64,000 nt of DNA, from contig NC_088297.1 of NCBI RefSeq assembly GCF_032854445.1, forward strand, positions 21,217,127-21,281,126, read 5' to 3'. Source of the stretch: Liolophura sinensis. Taxonomy: Eukaryota; Mollusca; Polyplacophora; Chitonida; Chitonidae. Shown in pieces: positions 33,180 through 46,077 of the stretch. Numbering within the stretch: position 1 is the first letter of the stretch; each line of letters begins with the position of its first letter. Made by a program: the position numbers and the translations under genes. The notes below the pieces were generated by a model that worked only from the letters and a program-made list of their open reading frames with translations, did not search any database and was not told the DNA's origin.

Positions 33180-33935
33180 GGTCATCATGACACCACTGAT
33201 ACAGCTAGTATCATCGCTTACACAACAATATCCCTTGACACAACTTTATACGACTAGTATCATCGCTTACATAACAATCTCCACTGACACCACTGATATG
33301 ACTAGTATCATTGCTTACACAACAATCTCCACTGACACCACTAGTATCATCGCTTACCCAACAATACCCGCTGACACCACTAGTATCATCGCTTACCCAA
33401 CAATCTCCACTGACACCACTAGTATCATCGCTTACCCAACAATCTCCACTGACACCACTGATATGACTAGTATCATTGCTTACACAACAATATCCCTTGA
33501 CACGACTTTATACGACTAATATCGTCACTTACCCAACAATCTCCACTGACACCACTAGTATCATCGCTTACATAACAATCTCCACTGACACCACTGATAT
33601 GACTAGTATCATTGCTTACACAACAATCTCCACTGACACCACTAGTATCATCGCTTACCCAACAATCCCAGCTCACTCCACTGATATGACTAGTATCATT
33701 GCTTACACAACAATCTCCACTGACACCACTAGTATCATCGCTTACCCAACAATCCCCACTGACACCACTAGTATCATCGCTTACCCAACAATCTCCACTG
33801 ACACCACTAGTATCATCGCTTACCCAACAATCTCCACTGACACCACTAGTATCATTGCTTACACAACAATCTCTACTGACACCACTGATACTATTAGTAT
33901 CATCGCTTACCCAACAATCTCCACTGACATCACCA
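33180..33935. repeat. 39-bp minisatellite
   Basis: About 19 units of CACTAGTATCATCGCTTACC and CAACAATCTCCACTGACAC. The unit is 13 codons, so a frame of TSIIAYPTISTDT repeats stays open. No start context or splice evidence supports a gene. Confidence 0.94.
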
Positions 33936-33949
33936 TTACTTCTTACTCC

Positions 33950-34039
33950 ACCACCTGGTTTTCTCCCACCATAATGTTGGCCGTCTTATAAGTGAAATAT
34001 TTATGTCATAAAATATCAGTCAAATAAAACAAATAAATC
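33950..34039 (+). mobile_element. SINE family 1, 3' fragment
   Basis: CTCCCACCATAATGTTGGCC and ATAAGTGAAATATTTATGTC with a tail AGTCAAATAAAACAAATAAA sit between two tandem arrays. Confidence 0.75.
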
Positions 34040-34054
34040 TTACTCCACCACTTC

Positions 34055-34640
34055 TGCCCTGACCCACTGTAATCACTGAAACAACCATAATCTCTGACAC
34101 TGCTGCTGACACTTATGACCACTGCGACACCACCCACGACGATCACTGCATACACCACCATCCTCACTAAGACCATCATAATCAGTGACATCACCATCAC
34201 CATGGACGCCACAATCATCACTGAAGCAACCATAATCTCTGACACCGCTGCTGACACTTATGACCACTGCAACACCACCCACAACCATCCCTGCATACAC
34301 CACCATCTTCACTAAGGCCATCGTAATCACTGACATCACCATCACCATGGACACCAGAATCATCACTGAAGCAACCATAATCTCTGACACCGCTGCTGAC
34401 ACTTATGACCACTGCGACACCACCCACGACCATCACTGCATACACCACCATCTTCACTAAGACCATCGTAATCAGTGACATCACCATCACCATGGACACC
34501 ACCATCATCACTGAAGCAACCATCAGCACTGACACCACTATCACTGCAGTTCTGCTGACACCATATGACCACTGTTCCACCACCAGTTATAGTAGTCACC
34601 ACATTCATCACTGACACATCACTACTGACATTCCCATTGC
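34055..34640. repeat. 145-bp array, four units
   Basis: Units contain CTGAAGCAACCATAATCTCT and GACATCACCATCACCATGGA at a 145-bp spacing. Inside each unit are trinucleotide-like CAC/CAT motifs, so this is a second-level repeat of a simpler ACC-rich sequence. Confidence 0.9.
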
Positions 34641-34889
34641 CACTAACACCATCATACATGTAATCACTTAAACCACCGTTAGTATGGACATCACCATCAC
34701 TGCTGACACCATAATCACCGCAGACACCACATTTACTCACCGCAACATCTTAGCTGAGTGAATTGACACCTGAAGCACCACTGATCCCCACATCATTACC
34801 ACAGACACCACCATCATGACCACTAACACCATCATGACCACAACACGCTCACTCATCCTATCATCTTGACTTAACTGGAACTGACACCC

Positions 34890-35245
34890 TGGCAGAGTGC
34901 CACTGATGCCACATCATGACTATTGACAGAACCATCACCACTGACACCATCATAATCACTAAAATCACCATCACCACTGACACCACCATCACCACTGATA
35001 CCATCATGACCCGCACCACATTCACTCATCCCATACATCTTGACTTAACCGAGTGAATTGACACCCGGGCGGAGCACCACTGACGCCACTGCACCATGTT
35101 CACTCATCCCAACATCTTGACCTAACTAAATGAATTGACACCCGGGCGGAGCACCACTGACGCCACCACACCATGTTCACTCATCCCAACATCTTGACTT
35201 AACTGAGTGAATTGACACAAGGGCGGGGCACCATTGACCCCACAT
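34890..35245. repeat. About 80-bp degenerate array
   Basis: About four units contain GAGTGAATTGACACCCGGGC and GTTCACTCATCCCAACATCT. It continues the ACC-rich composition of the array upstream. Confidence 0.75.
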
Positions 35246-35493
35246 CATTACTACCGACAGCACCATTACCGACACCATCATGATCAGGCATGTACAGCAT
35301 TGTACAGGCATGTGTACATGTTACGGCAAATGGAAGCAGATGGCTTCATTGACTCATCATAATGGTAATGTAAACATGTGAAGTGATACACATTTACACA
35401 GGCATTTACATAGACACATGTATTAACTGATGTGGTACCATATTTCTATAGTGGGGGAGAGTTCATTTGTCCTCTCATAACATCCATGCAGCC

Positions 35494-35702
35494 AAGTTCC
35501 TCGACATTTCGCATATGAAAGAGCAACTTTTGCTGTAATTTATGAACATTGTTAATTTGATTTTGGTCGCAAAACTTCATTCGTTGGGTTGGCCAATTTA
35601 AGGGCTTTACAAAAAGTAAAATTTTATCAGTCTACGGAGAATGCCTAGTGCCTACAGAATATGTTTGAATATACACCTTTCGAACATGCGAATTACAGTA
35701 GT
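35494..35702 (-). mobile_element. MITE-like element family A, copy
   Basis: It runs from GTTCCTCGACATTTCGCATA to GCGAATTACAGTAGTATC, with GTTGGGTTGGCCAATTTAAG and GGGCTTTACAAAAAGTA inside. Confidence 0.62.
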
Positions 35703-35709
35703 ATCACTA

Positions 35710-36440
35710 TGATCACTGTAAATGGATAGTAATTTTTTGTACGTTATCTGCATGCTGTTTCCTGCGTGACAGAACCATTTGATTATAGAATATGGCTTGG
35801 GGCTATAATACTCAGCAGTAATGATGTGGCTGCAGAAAATTGTCTCAATTTAGATGTGTTATCAAGATTACATAAAGGATTTTCTTAAATGTGTTTGCAA
35901 CAGGATGACATGTTCATTTTTTTTTCTTATATGTCACGGTTATTTATTTTTGTGACATTCATGATCTTTGAACGCATATAATTTTAATTACAAATTTCCC
36001 GGTTTAAGGTGAAAAACCAGATGGCTTTTCTTTTCAAACGCTTTTGGAATTTTACTTTGGAACATTCATTTCTGCTTGACTGAGGCAATGCATTTATCAT
36101 ATTTACTTCATCAATATGCTAATTTGATTCACACTGAGTTACAAAGGTGTGCTGATTAATTTAATTGCAGTAAAGCTTATAAATTTTCTTGAGGCATCTA
36201 CATCAAAGCACATCAAGTGTACTTTAAATTAACTTTTTCACCTAACTTGATATTGCTACAAGTATACTGTATTTTATTATGTATCGGTGGTATTTTTTAA
36301 AAATTCTTACTGAACACATTTGATTAAGAGATCATTCAGTAAAAAGTATAAAGGTTTGGTACACTTAATATATCAGACCATCTGTGATAGTTTTTAGCCA
36401 TGTGACTCAATCTCAATCTTAGGTGTAGTACAAGTAGGTA
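35710..36440. other. Intergenic stretch, nothing seen
   Basis: About 0.7 kb, AT-rich, without recognisable exon or repeat. Confidence 0.45.
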
Positions 36441-36462
36441 GTGTGATATATTTGTCACAGGT

Positions 36463-36809
36463 AGTGGATAGACCGGTCCTGATAGTGTCTGCTTCGGGAG
36501 CGATAGGTCCAGGGTCAATCCTGGGCCGAGTCACACCGAAGACTTTAAAAGAGGAAGTTGTAACTTCATTGCTTGGCGTTCAACATGAAGGGGATAGTGC
36601 AACAACTGCTTGACTGCCGTACCAGTATAATGGCTCGGGCGGGGCAGCTTACTTGCTTTTGGTAAGGCGTCTCAGTGAAGCACGAGATAAAAGAGCGGTG
36701 GAAATCTGTCTTGCAACAAGGAGGCACATGACATGCACTCTAAGAATTCCTTCGTCGTCATGTGAGTGAAAAATTGTTGAGCACGACGTTAAACCCCAAG
36801 CACTCACTC
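36463..36809 (+). mobile_element. SINE family 2, full length, plus
   Basis: The head has GTAGTGGATAGACCGGTCCT and the B box AGGGTCAATCCTGGGCC. The body contains CAGTATAATGGCTCGGGCGG. The tail is GAGCACGACGTTAAACCCCA then AGCACTCACTCACTC. Confidence 0.82.
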
Positions 36810-36811
36810 AC

Positions 36812-37052
36812 TCCTCACTTGGCGTTCAGCATTAAGGGGATAGTGCAATGACTGGTCGACCTGTATCAGTATAATGGCTCGGGTAGGGTGGCTGACTTCC
36901 TTTCATTGCAGCAGTACTAGATAAAAGAGTGGTGGAAATCTGTCCTGCAAAAAGGAGGCAAATTACACATACATGCACTCTAAGGACTCCTTCATCGCCA
37001 TATGACTGAAAAATTGTTAAGTACACCGTTAAGCCCCTAACACTGACTCACA
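36812..37052 (+). mobile_element. SINE family 2, second copy in tandem
   Basis: It lacks the tRNA-like head and repeats the last 240 bp of the preceding element (CACTTGGCGTTCAGCATTAA to GTTAAGCCCCTAACACTGAC). The head-to-tail arrangement could come from a dimeric RNA or a later duplication. Confidence 0.8.
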
Positions 37053-37085
37053 CAATCAGATAGTGAATACTATTGGATAAAATTC

Positions 37086-37190
37086 ATACTGTAATTCTTC
37101 AAACCTTTTGCATGTTCACAAGATTTTTATTAAAGTATATTCTGGGGACATTATTCTGTGTAGGCTGATGGTATCATATTTTATAATTGC
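37086..37190 (+). mobile_element. MITE-like element family A, truncated
   Basis: TACTGTAATTCTTCAAACCT and GGACATTATTCTGTGTAGGC match the left half of family A. Confidence 0.6.
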
Positions 37191-37969
37191 AGATAGGCCT
37201 GGATCGATTCAGGCTTGACTCCTTATTGTATCCGTGTGAATTATTAGTATTATTCTATCCAAAATTGTGGAACGTCTTCTTGTTTAATCAGACATATATG
37301 AAAGTTGATTATGTTTAGGTAGGCACCTGAAGTTGTGTGCCTTAACTTTTGGAAACTTTTGAGTGTGGGACTTAGCAGCCACTTTAGATGTTGTACAAAA
37401 TTGGGAAAGAGTTTTCTTCAGAAAAACGGCCTATGAGATTGAGTTGGAACTGAAGCTGTACATGTGGTTGCAAAAAGCCCATGCATGTTCAATCCATAGA
37501 TGCCAGCTTGAATCCCGGCATCGCTGTTTTAGCAGCTATATGTTTTAGCAGCTATATGTTTTAGCAGCTATATTTAAAATTTAATTTGATATAAATCAAA
37601 TTGAAAAGGTGTATAAAGTTGAGGAATTAGTATACCAACACATATTACAGCAAGAAATTGTTTATTTCTATTCTTACTTGGGGCAAATTCTCTACCTGAA
37701 CATTTTAATGCCCTTAAGGTGGGAAAAAAGTGTTGAAAAACACCTGTTATCACCCCCATGTTCAACCTTCAGTGGGTTATTGCTGTGCATAGGAAGAAAT
37801 ATTTGGACAAAACAATTCATTTTGACAGGAAAAAAATGAAAAAACATGGACAAAAACTGAAATGATCTTTGCTGTTCAATTACCCGATCTTATTATTAAA
37901 ACATCCTAGCTGCCTAAAACTAATGATTTTGTTTCTTGACTAAGTTCTCCCACAAAACTTTCTGCCCAG

Positions 37970-38190
37970 CGAAAATGCAGTCACTTGAGTTCAAGTCCAG
38001 CTCATATATGCCAGCTTCCTCTCCAGTTGTATGTGGGAAGGTCTGCCAGCAACATGCGGATGGTTGTGGGGTTTTTCCGTTGGCTCTGCCCAGTTATCTC
38101 CAACCGTATGCTGGCCGCTGTGATATAAGTACAACATCTATTCTTGAGTACGGTGTGAAACACCAATCGAATAAATAAATCAAATAAATG
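37970..38190 (+). mobile_element. SINE family 1
   Basis: The B box GAGTTCAAGTCCAGC, body GTATGTGGGAAGGTCTGCCA and tail AACACCAATCGAATAAATAA are present. The A box region is lost. Confidence 0.84.
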
Positions 38191-38280
38191 AAATCACTCT
38201 CTGGTAATATTGACATCTGAACTTTGCAAGTACATGAGTTCATAATTGATTGACACTGTATGATGCTTGTTTACAGCGCT

Positions 38281-38648
38281 TGCATCGCTCTCTACCTTTC
38301 ACTTTACATCACTGCCACCAATAGACAAGCTTGACCTTTGGAGCCTGTGACAGACACGTAGGCTTGTTTAGGCTTAGCCTCATCACTTGTGCCCTCCCGC
38401 AGAACTATTTAATCAGCTTTCATGAATAAAATTGTTTTTAGTGTCGGTTAGAATCATGTTGCACATTCTCTGGGTAAAGAGAATGCACGTTTATAAAGTA
38501 TTACTAGAGGCAAGGGATGAGACAGATTGTTCGTGTTTTCTGACATCACTTTGGTGACCCCAGTGACCTTGGCTGTATTCTAGATTTCTGTACAGAATTT
38601 GTTATTGGTGTTAGTGATTTAAAGCGAAAGGTAGAGAGCGACGCATGC
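38281..38648. mobile_element. MITE-like element family C, complete
   Basis: The left terminus GCATCGCTCTCTACCTTTCA and right terminus GAAAGGTAGAGAGCGACGCA are inverted repeats over about 40 bp (continuing into CACTGCCACCAAT on the left). The interior of about 290 bp is non-coding. Confidence 0.72.
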
Positions 38649-38731
38649 ATAGTAAGGAGTATGTGAATTTACATCACACTTGCATGTGATAACACCATAG
38701 ATGATCTGATTGTTTAGATTTAGATGCAATT

Positions 38732-38929
38732 GATGCAGTCGCTGTGAGTTCAAGTCCAGCTCGTGCTGGCTGTCTCTCCGGCCGTACATGGAAAGATCTT
38801 CCAGCAACCTGTGGATGGTCGTGGGTTTCCACGGGGCTCTGCCCGGTTTCCTCCCACCCTAATGGTGGCCGGCGTTGTATAAGTGAAATATTCTTGAGTA
38901 CGGCGTAATATACCAATCAAATCAAATTT
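38732..38929 (+). mobile_element. SINE family 1
   Basis: GTGAGTTCAAGTCCAGCTCG, GGTTTCCTCCCACCCTAATG and AAATATTCTTGAGTACGGCG with a short tail. Confidence 0.85.
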
Positions 38930-39670
38930 AGATGCAGTTGAAGAATGCACACTTTCTCATACAAGATCATGTGTACATTGCACCTCAGATTCAGAGTGCA
39001 CTTGCTCTGGAAATAGTCATAATGTATTCAGGGATGAATTCTGTCTTTTGTTGTGATTTAATTGCTTCTGGTGGAGTGCTATAGAAATGATAGCAGTGTT
39101 TTCGTCTGCATGATAAATTAATTATCATAATTGCCTACCTGCCCATATATGTGATGTCATCTTGATTTTGTTCTTGTACTCATTAAATGTGTTATTCATG
39201 TAGTGATTTTGTTAGACGCAGTTAGACTCTGTTACCACATATATACATTTTATGGCATATACAGCTGTCTGACTGACACCTTGAAGTGCTGTCTTATTGA
39301 GTGACCAGTAATTACTCTAATTCGCCTCATGTTTTGTATTTTTCATTTGACACATTTTGCTTAATTCTGATCAATTCATCCACCTTATAATTAGGAGTTT
39401 TATTAATTTCTTAGCAGCAAAAAGTGTGGGCATCAAAGGCAGCATTATAAGGCCTTTATGAAAGAGCATTATTTCCACATGCCAAACTTTAGGTGAAACA
39501 CGGTAGGCCATACGGTTTATATCTAACACGTACATGTATCATACAGATCCGAAATCATTATCAGGATAGTGGTAAAGAAAATATGGTATATACATTTACG
39601 GTAATCAAAATATTAATTACATAGTTCAGACATGATAATTTAGCAAGCTTTAACTCAGGGGTTTAATTAT
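38930..39670. other. Intergenic stretch, nothing firm
   Basis: AT-rich sequence. A GCCAAACTTTAGGTGAAACA motif at 39480 recurs at 39774 and, inverted, at 23848. It may be the end of another short element. Confidence 0.4.
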
Positions 39671-39671
39671 A

Positions 39672-39775
39672 AAGTGGTGGGTGTACAGTGGGCACACAGT
39701 GAGTGTACAGTGGGTATGCAGAGGGCATACAGTAGGTGTACAGTGGGTTTTACAGTGGGTAGTGGTTTTACAGGC
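39672..39775. repeat. Short GTGGGTGTACA minisatellite
   Basis: About six variable units around GTGTACAGTGGGCACACAGT over 100 bp. Confidence 0.75.
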
Positions 39776-40544
39776 CAAACTTTAGGTGAAATACAGTACC
39801 AGTAACTAATGCAAGTCTGTACGTATGTTTGTATAGTGTGACAAGGTTTTATATTTTAACACAGAGTAAATGAGTTTTTTTTATTTAAACCAGTGACATG
39901 GTATGTTGCAATTCTTTGTTTACTTTATTTTTAATGGTATATCTGATGAAGATGGATTATCCCTGTTGTGTAACATAATTTTGCATGGATGAAGAATTTG
40001 TCTGTTTTTTATCCATTGTGCAGAGTTAATTGTAAATAGTTATGTAAGAAGCCATTTCATGGGTACTATTGTACTGGAGCCAGACATGTGACAGAACAAA
40101 ATGTGCGCTTGAGTGAGCAGATTTCAAGCAATCTCCTTACAGAGCATATATTTGTAAGTAGGCCTCACTACACCCAGCTGGTCAGACAGCACTCCTATAG
40201 CCTTAAAGGGACAGCCAGTGTTGTCTAGACACAACTTCCCATGATCATTTTTTTCTTTCCCCTGTTTCCCGTTACGTTTTCACGCAACAGAGAGGGTCAC
40301 TGGCTACACAAAGCCTTCACAAGCGGAGAAGGCTGTTAGAGGAATTGGTGCTACTGTAAAACTTGGCATTTGAACAGACGTTTTAGGTAGGTTTTTTCCT
40401 TTTTTCCTTCCTCCTCCTCATGAGACCTCAGCTGAGCTCTTCACATGTGGCAGAGCAATTTGACCCATTTTGTCCTAGGCCCCATGTGCCACTTGTTGGG
40501 GGGGGGGGGGCACTTTTCCAAGAAGAGGTTAATGTCTCACCTAA

Positions 40545-40905
40545 AGTTATGTATTTTGCTGCTCTCCAAAACCCCAGGAGACTTGTTATCCTGACACATT
40601 TCTGAGTTTTGTATTTTGCTGCTCTTCCAAACCCCCAGGAGTCTTGTTATCCCGACAGATTTCTGAGTTTTGTATTTTACTGCTTTCCAAACCTCAGGAG
40701 ACTTGTTATCCTGACAGATTATTATGTTTTGTATTTTGCTGCTCTTCCAAACCCCAGGAGACTTGTTATCCCGGCATTTTTCTGAGTTTTGTATTTTACT
40801 GCTCTCCAAACCCCAGGAGACTTGTTATCCTGACAGATTGTTGGGTTTTGTATTTTGCTGCTCTCCAAACCCCAGGAGACTTGTTATCCTGACAGATTTC
40901 TGAAA
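40545..40905. repeat. 59-60-bp array, six units
   Basis: Units contain GTATTTTGCTGCTCTCCAAA, CCCCAGGAGACTTGTTATCC and TGACAGATTTCTGAGTTTT. Confidence 0.93.
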
Positions 40906-40909
40906 TGGT

Positions 40910-42690
40910 GAAGAGAACTTGGACATTTTGAACATTATTCTTGTCACAAAATTTACTTTTAACTATGTTCTTTGTCAGATCCCACAAAGCCTTTTCAGAA
41001 AGTCAAAATGTAAAACCTCTTTATAGCGCTTAGTTTGTGGTGCTGGACACATTGACACATTTGCTTAAAGATAACATGCATGAGGTGGTCAGAAATTTGT
41101 AATTTCTAAGTCTTAAATATACGCTTACATACTGCATTTCAATTTTGACTCATCAGAAATGGCTTTGGACATGTTGGCCCCTAGCTGTACCTCATAAACA
41201 TTACACTGTATAATTCCACTAAGCTGTTCTTTTTAGGTTCAAAAGGTGTATTCACCAATTGACAAGAAGACTATTCTTATATTACTTAATTTTGGCCAGG
41301 CATATTCAGAAATATGGTCTGCATGTGTCAGGGAAATGTGGATAAATGTACGTCCAAAATTTCATAAAAGCCTCAGTTAATTTAAATTATCATTTCTTGG
41401 TTTTGTTCATTCTATAAGTCTCTCTGTCTATCGGTATGTCAGTCAGTCAGTCATCTTGATATGGAACATTTACTTTACACTGAGCCTAAGCTTAAGACAA
41501 GTAAACATTGACTGTCTGTAGAATATCTCGGCCATTGAGGATCTATGTTTCCTTGTTTGTGACATAAAAATTTAGAGTAGGAAGCCGCGCCCATCCAGAT
41601 ATTAGTACATCACTGGTGTGAGGCAGTGGCAAACAGACAACGAGGTGAAAGATAACACGATAAATTGTAGGGAAATGAACAACATTGGTGCTATTCTGAT
41701 AGTAACCGGAAATTATAGTATGTTAGACAACAGGACAATCTGCATAGCATTGTTGTATGTAAATTGTGAACTTTAAGAAAGCCTGGTTTTGGACTTATGA
41801 GGCCGTGAATCGGAGTTGTGCATTAACTAGCTTCTGTGTTGTTTAGACAATTTCACTGCAGTATCTGTGCAAGTGAAATGTGCTGGTGGGAGTAACATGG
41901 GAAATACCCAGATGCTCACGGCCTCAAATATCTCACTTAAGATTTTCTGATAAGGAATTGAATCAGAAAAAAAAAAAAAAAAACTCTTAAGTGATCCGAT
42001 ATAAGATGGATGAATGAATCAGAAATCCAATAAAATTTGTCACTTCAAAAATGCTAGATTATAGGTGAAATGTCATTAGACTGATGATTCGTAAGTTTTA
42101 GGCGTGTGTACATTACACTGCACTACATTACCAAATTAAAAAGAATTGTATTCCGAGAGTGAGACTGCTTGAAATTTTATTATTTTACAGAATTTTTATT
42201 ATTTTATTATGCAGAAAAGTAAGGATCTGAAATCATTTCATTTGACTTAGACTATACAGTGCACTAATTGAAGCAGATTTGTATTGATTTCAGAAAGAAT
42301 GATGAAATAGCTCAGTGTTTTTTAACTTATTACTTCATATAATTCTATAAATACCCATTGGCTTTGTACCTAACATTTACTGCTTGTTAACAGTTTTATT
42401 TTATACATTTTGAGGAAAGATGATAACATAACTATCTGTGTGAATGTCAGAATCCTGCAAGAATGTCAGAAATATATTTGAAAGAGAATATGGAAGAAAA
42501 AAAAAATCAGTCAATGCTATTCTTTGAGTAGATTGTTTCAAGAACGACAAAACAAGTCTATAATTTCATCCAGGTACTTAGCTTTTCTATGTATATATAG
42601 CATATTTACATATGCATGTAAAATGGGCTTGGCTCAGCACTAAATAACCTTAGAGGACCTATCCTTGGCTCCATTCAGGAGAAGTATGTT
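40910..42690. other. Intergenic stretch, nothing seen
   Basis: About 1.8 kb of AT-rich, apparently unique sequence. No coding signal or clear repeat was found apart from an A17 run at 41969. Confidence 0.45.
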
Positions 42691-42909
42691 CTTCACATGG
42701 CAATGGTTAAATTGTCATCCTGTAGACATCTGTTTCACCACACTCTAGAAATTAGGCGACTTTGTGTCCCTTATTTTTTTAGCATTTTAATATTGCCCAT
42801 GAATGCATTTTTAACAAAGCTGACTATAACGAGCAGTGGCACTGTGCATTCTCGTGTGAAGCTGTGCACTAACACTGAAGTACATTTTGAGACATCAACC
42901 ATCATAAGG

Positions 42910-42910
<1 letters not shown>

Positions 42911-42951
<41 letters not shown>

Positions 42952-42963
42952 GTGTGTGTGTGT
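42911..42963. repeat. (TA)n(TG)n microsatellite
   Basis: A run of alternating TA with one break is followed by TGTGTGTGTGTG. Confidence 0.95.
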
Positions 42964-43482
42964 GCCAATGCATCTGATTAAAATTTTTCAAAATGTTAAC
43001 TTCTCAGCTGTTAGAGTTAATTACGTTACTAATTTGCATTCTTGTGAATTTGATGAAAAAAATGTTGACATTTCAGTGGTTATTCTAAAGCTAATTATTA
43101 TGCGCATCTGATTATTAAACATACACCATACCTTTTTGTTTTTCCTGCAGGTACCTGTATATGTACAGTGTATGTGCATTTAGGAGAATGTTGACAAAGT
43201 TGATATTTAATGATCTTTAATTTGTCACGATAAATTGTTGCTTATGGTGGCCAATTTGACATGAAAATTTAAAATGTGTAGGTAGAGGTATATTTGTATC
43301 CTCGTGTTCATCTGTGAGTGATCATGTTGCGTGCGTCTTTATGAATTTTACTCTCATTCTGACAAAGATAAACTTTTAAATTTTATTAGTGCTGTTAAAA
43401 GTTGTAACGTTTTCTTCCTCATTGGGTCATATAATGAAAGCATCCCGAGGAAGACGTTCATTGTTTTCAATTTGGCACTTTA

Positions 43483-43584
43483 AGGTATGTCCCACATAGT
43501 AAGAATCATGTATGTCCCACATAGGAAGAATCATGTATGTCCCACATAGGAAGAATCATGTATGTCCCACATAGGAAGAATCAT
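43483..43584. repeat. 25-bp repeat, four units
   Basis: Nearly identical units of GTATGTCCCACATAGGAAGA ending ATCAT. Confidence 0.92.
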
Positions 43585-43904
43585 GTGAAACTGTCTGTCC
43601 ATGCAATACAGGATGGAAATGAAAATCTCCCTTGATAAAAAGGCATGTCTTTTTTGATGGATGACACTAGTTTTCAGTTAGTTAAATTTCCAAAGCAGAA
43701 CCTTTATTGTGAATATACAAAATCTGTGACAGACATGTAGATGAGCATCCATGAAACACCTCAAGTTAACCAGTTATAATAGGCTTTGCAGTTTCGTACA
43801 ACTTTCTTGTCTTGAACACCTGGTTAATTGATTAACTTATCGTTAATAATAATGGTTAGTTGACTCTGAGACCTCTGAATTTTGCATTTTGATCATGTGA
43901 ATGA

Positions 43905-44138
43905 TTTATTTATTTATTTATTTATTTGATTGGTGTTTTACGCCGTACTCAAGAATATTTCACTTATACAACGGCGGCCAGCATTATGGTGGGTGGAAAC
44001 CGGGCACAGCCCGGGGGAAACCCACGACCATCCGCAGGTTGCCGGGAGACCTTCCCACGTACGGCCGGAGAGGAAGCCAGCATGAGCTGGAATTGAACTC
44101 ACAGCGACCACATTGGTGGGAGACTCCTGGGTCATTAC
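43905..44138 (-). mobile_element. SINE family 1, minus, near full length
   Basis: A well preserved copy: CGCCGTACTCAAGAATATTT, CGGCGGCCAGCATTATGGTG, CCCACGACCATCCGCAGGTT, and the head region with GAATTGAACTCACAGCG. Low divergence suggests a younger insertion. Confidence 0.9.
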
Positions 44139-44149
44139 ATATATGACCC

Positions 44150-45010
44150 AGTCTTCACACTTCTCACATCTGATATCACTCCATGCATCTCACTCTACTG
44201 ACACCTGACATCGAGCACTGACATCGTCTTGTATCTGGTATCAATCCATACATCACAGTCATTACACAAGTTTCTCATATTTGATATCAATCCATGCATC
44301 TGACTCTGCTGACATCATACATGTACATCATAGTCATCACACTTCTTACATCTGATATCACCCTGTGCACTTCACTCTACTGACATCATACATCAGTCAT
44401 CACACTACTCATATCTGATATCACTCCATGTATCTGACTACTGACATCACACATGTACACCATAGTCATAGTACTTCTCATATCTGATATCACCCCCAGT
44501 CACTTTACTCCACTGACATCATCACACTACTCATATCTGATATCACTCCATGTATCTGACTACTGACATCACACATGTACACCATAGTCATAGTACTTCT
44601 CATATCTGATATCACCCCCAGTCACTTTACTCCACTGACATCATCACACTACTCATATCTGATATCACTCCATGTATCTGACTACTGACATTACACATGT
44701 ACACCATAGTCATAGTACTTCTCATATCTGATATCACCCCCAGTCACTTTACTTCACTGACATCATCACACTACTCATATCTGATATCACTCCATGTATC
44801 TGACTACTGACATCACACATGTACACCATAGTCATAGTACTTCTCATATCTGATATCACCCCCAGTCACTTTACTCCACTGACATCATCACACTACTCAT
44901 ATCTGATATCACTCCATGTATCTGACTACTGACATCACACATGTACACCATAGTCATAGTACTTCTCATATCTGATATAACCCCCAGTCACTTTACTCCA
45001 CTGACATCAG
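44150..45010. repeat. 122-bp composite array
   Basis: Five nearly identical 122-bp units (44400-45005) follow a looser zone. Each unit holds two copies of CTCATATCTGATATCAC in different contexts plus CACATGTACACCATAGTCAT, so the unit is itself a dimer of an older repeat. Confidence 0.92.
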
Positions 45011-45019
45011 TGCTGCCCT

Positions 45020-46070
45020 TCTCCTTTCTTTTTGAAGAGTGTACCTATGCCTCCTCTCTCTTTCGATTTCTACCTGGGGATTAGGGTATTGCTGAGATTA
45101 TATATGGAAGGGCCATTTCTGATACCTGGCAGCACCTATCGAAGCATTGAGGCGCAGATCAAAAAGTCAACATCTGGATACCTTAGGTCCTGTATTTAAC
45201 TTTTAATACCTTTGTGTATGTAAACTTTTTGACAGTGACAGTAAACATTCTCATTTTACACTCAGCATCCATTATAAATAGGGAAGGGTTGACAGGAGCA
45301 GGTGTGTAGTCAAACGGTCCTTCTGGCATTTCTGGGAGGGATGAACCTGGTACCCATGAACTATCCCACTGAGACTACACCTTGTACTCACGATCCCTCA
45401 CACACTAATGTGTCGGACAATTCAAACATTGTGGACAATGTGCACAGCACTACTCTAATTTGTGATTGTTTGACATTTAGAAAAAGCTGTCCCTTGTTAA
45501 ACCGCGTAGAGTGTTGACCTAGTACTGAATGAACAGCCCATGCTTCCCCAGACTTTTTTTTTTAAGACTGCTGAGAATTTTTTTGAGGTTTGCTTTCATT
45601 CCTAATCTTCGTAGAAGACATTTCTAATCTACTGTATTGTCAGTGTAATTCAGTTAGTTTTTTTCTGACTGCTTTGACATTTTTTCATATGAAGAAGAGT
45701 TAAAGTTTACTTAAACTTTAATGCTACTACATACAGTAACTCTTTTCTGTTAACTACATAATTTCGGACTGACCACGGAGGCTTTGAGCAGACTATAGTT
45801 TAAGGCCATTTTTACCCAACTTCCATGCACTTTAGTGTAGGGGCCATGTGGTAAGGATCTCATGAAACTGTCTTTTCATGTGAAACAGGACAGAAATCAA
45901 ATTTTTTAAGTGGATGGCACTAGTTTTCAGCTAATCAGATTTCCAGCTGTGACCATTTGAAGTGACAGGAAAACATGTTGGTATAGTGGGGTGGGGTACC
46001 ACAAAGGAAACATGAGTATTTCCATGTACGCCCTGTCTTCCTCAAGCTTTCAGGAGTCCCGCTCCTGCAT
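45020..46070. other. Intergenic stretch, nothing firm
   Basis: About 1 kb without recognisable exon, RNA gene or transposon. Confidence 0.4.
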
Positions 46071-46077
46071 GCCATGC

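Noticed and set aside
33151-33991. 171-codon frame of TSIIAYPTISTDT repeats, mucin-like
   Set aside because: The unit of 39 bp is a multiple of 3, so the frame stays open. Several registers are open and it ends inside a SINE fragment; no signal peptide or exon support.
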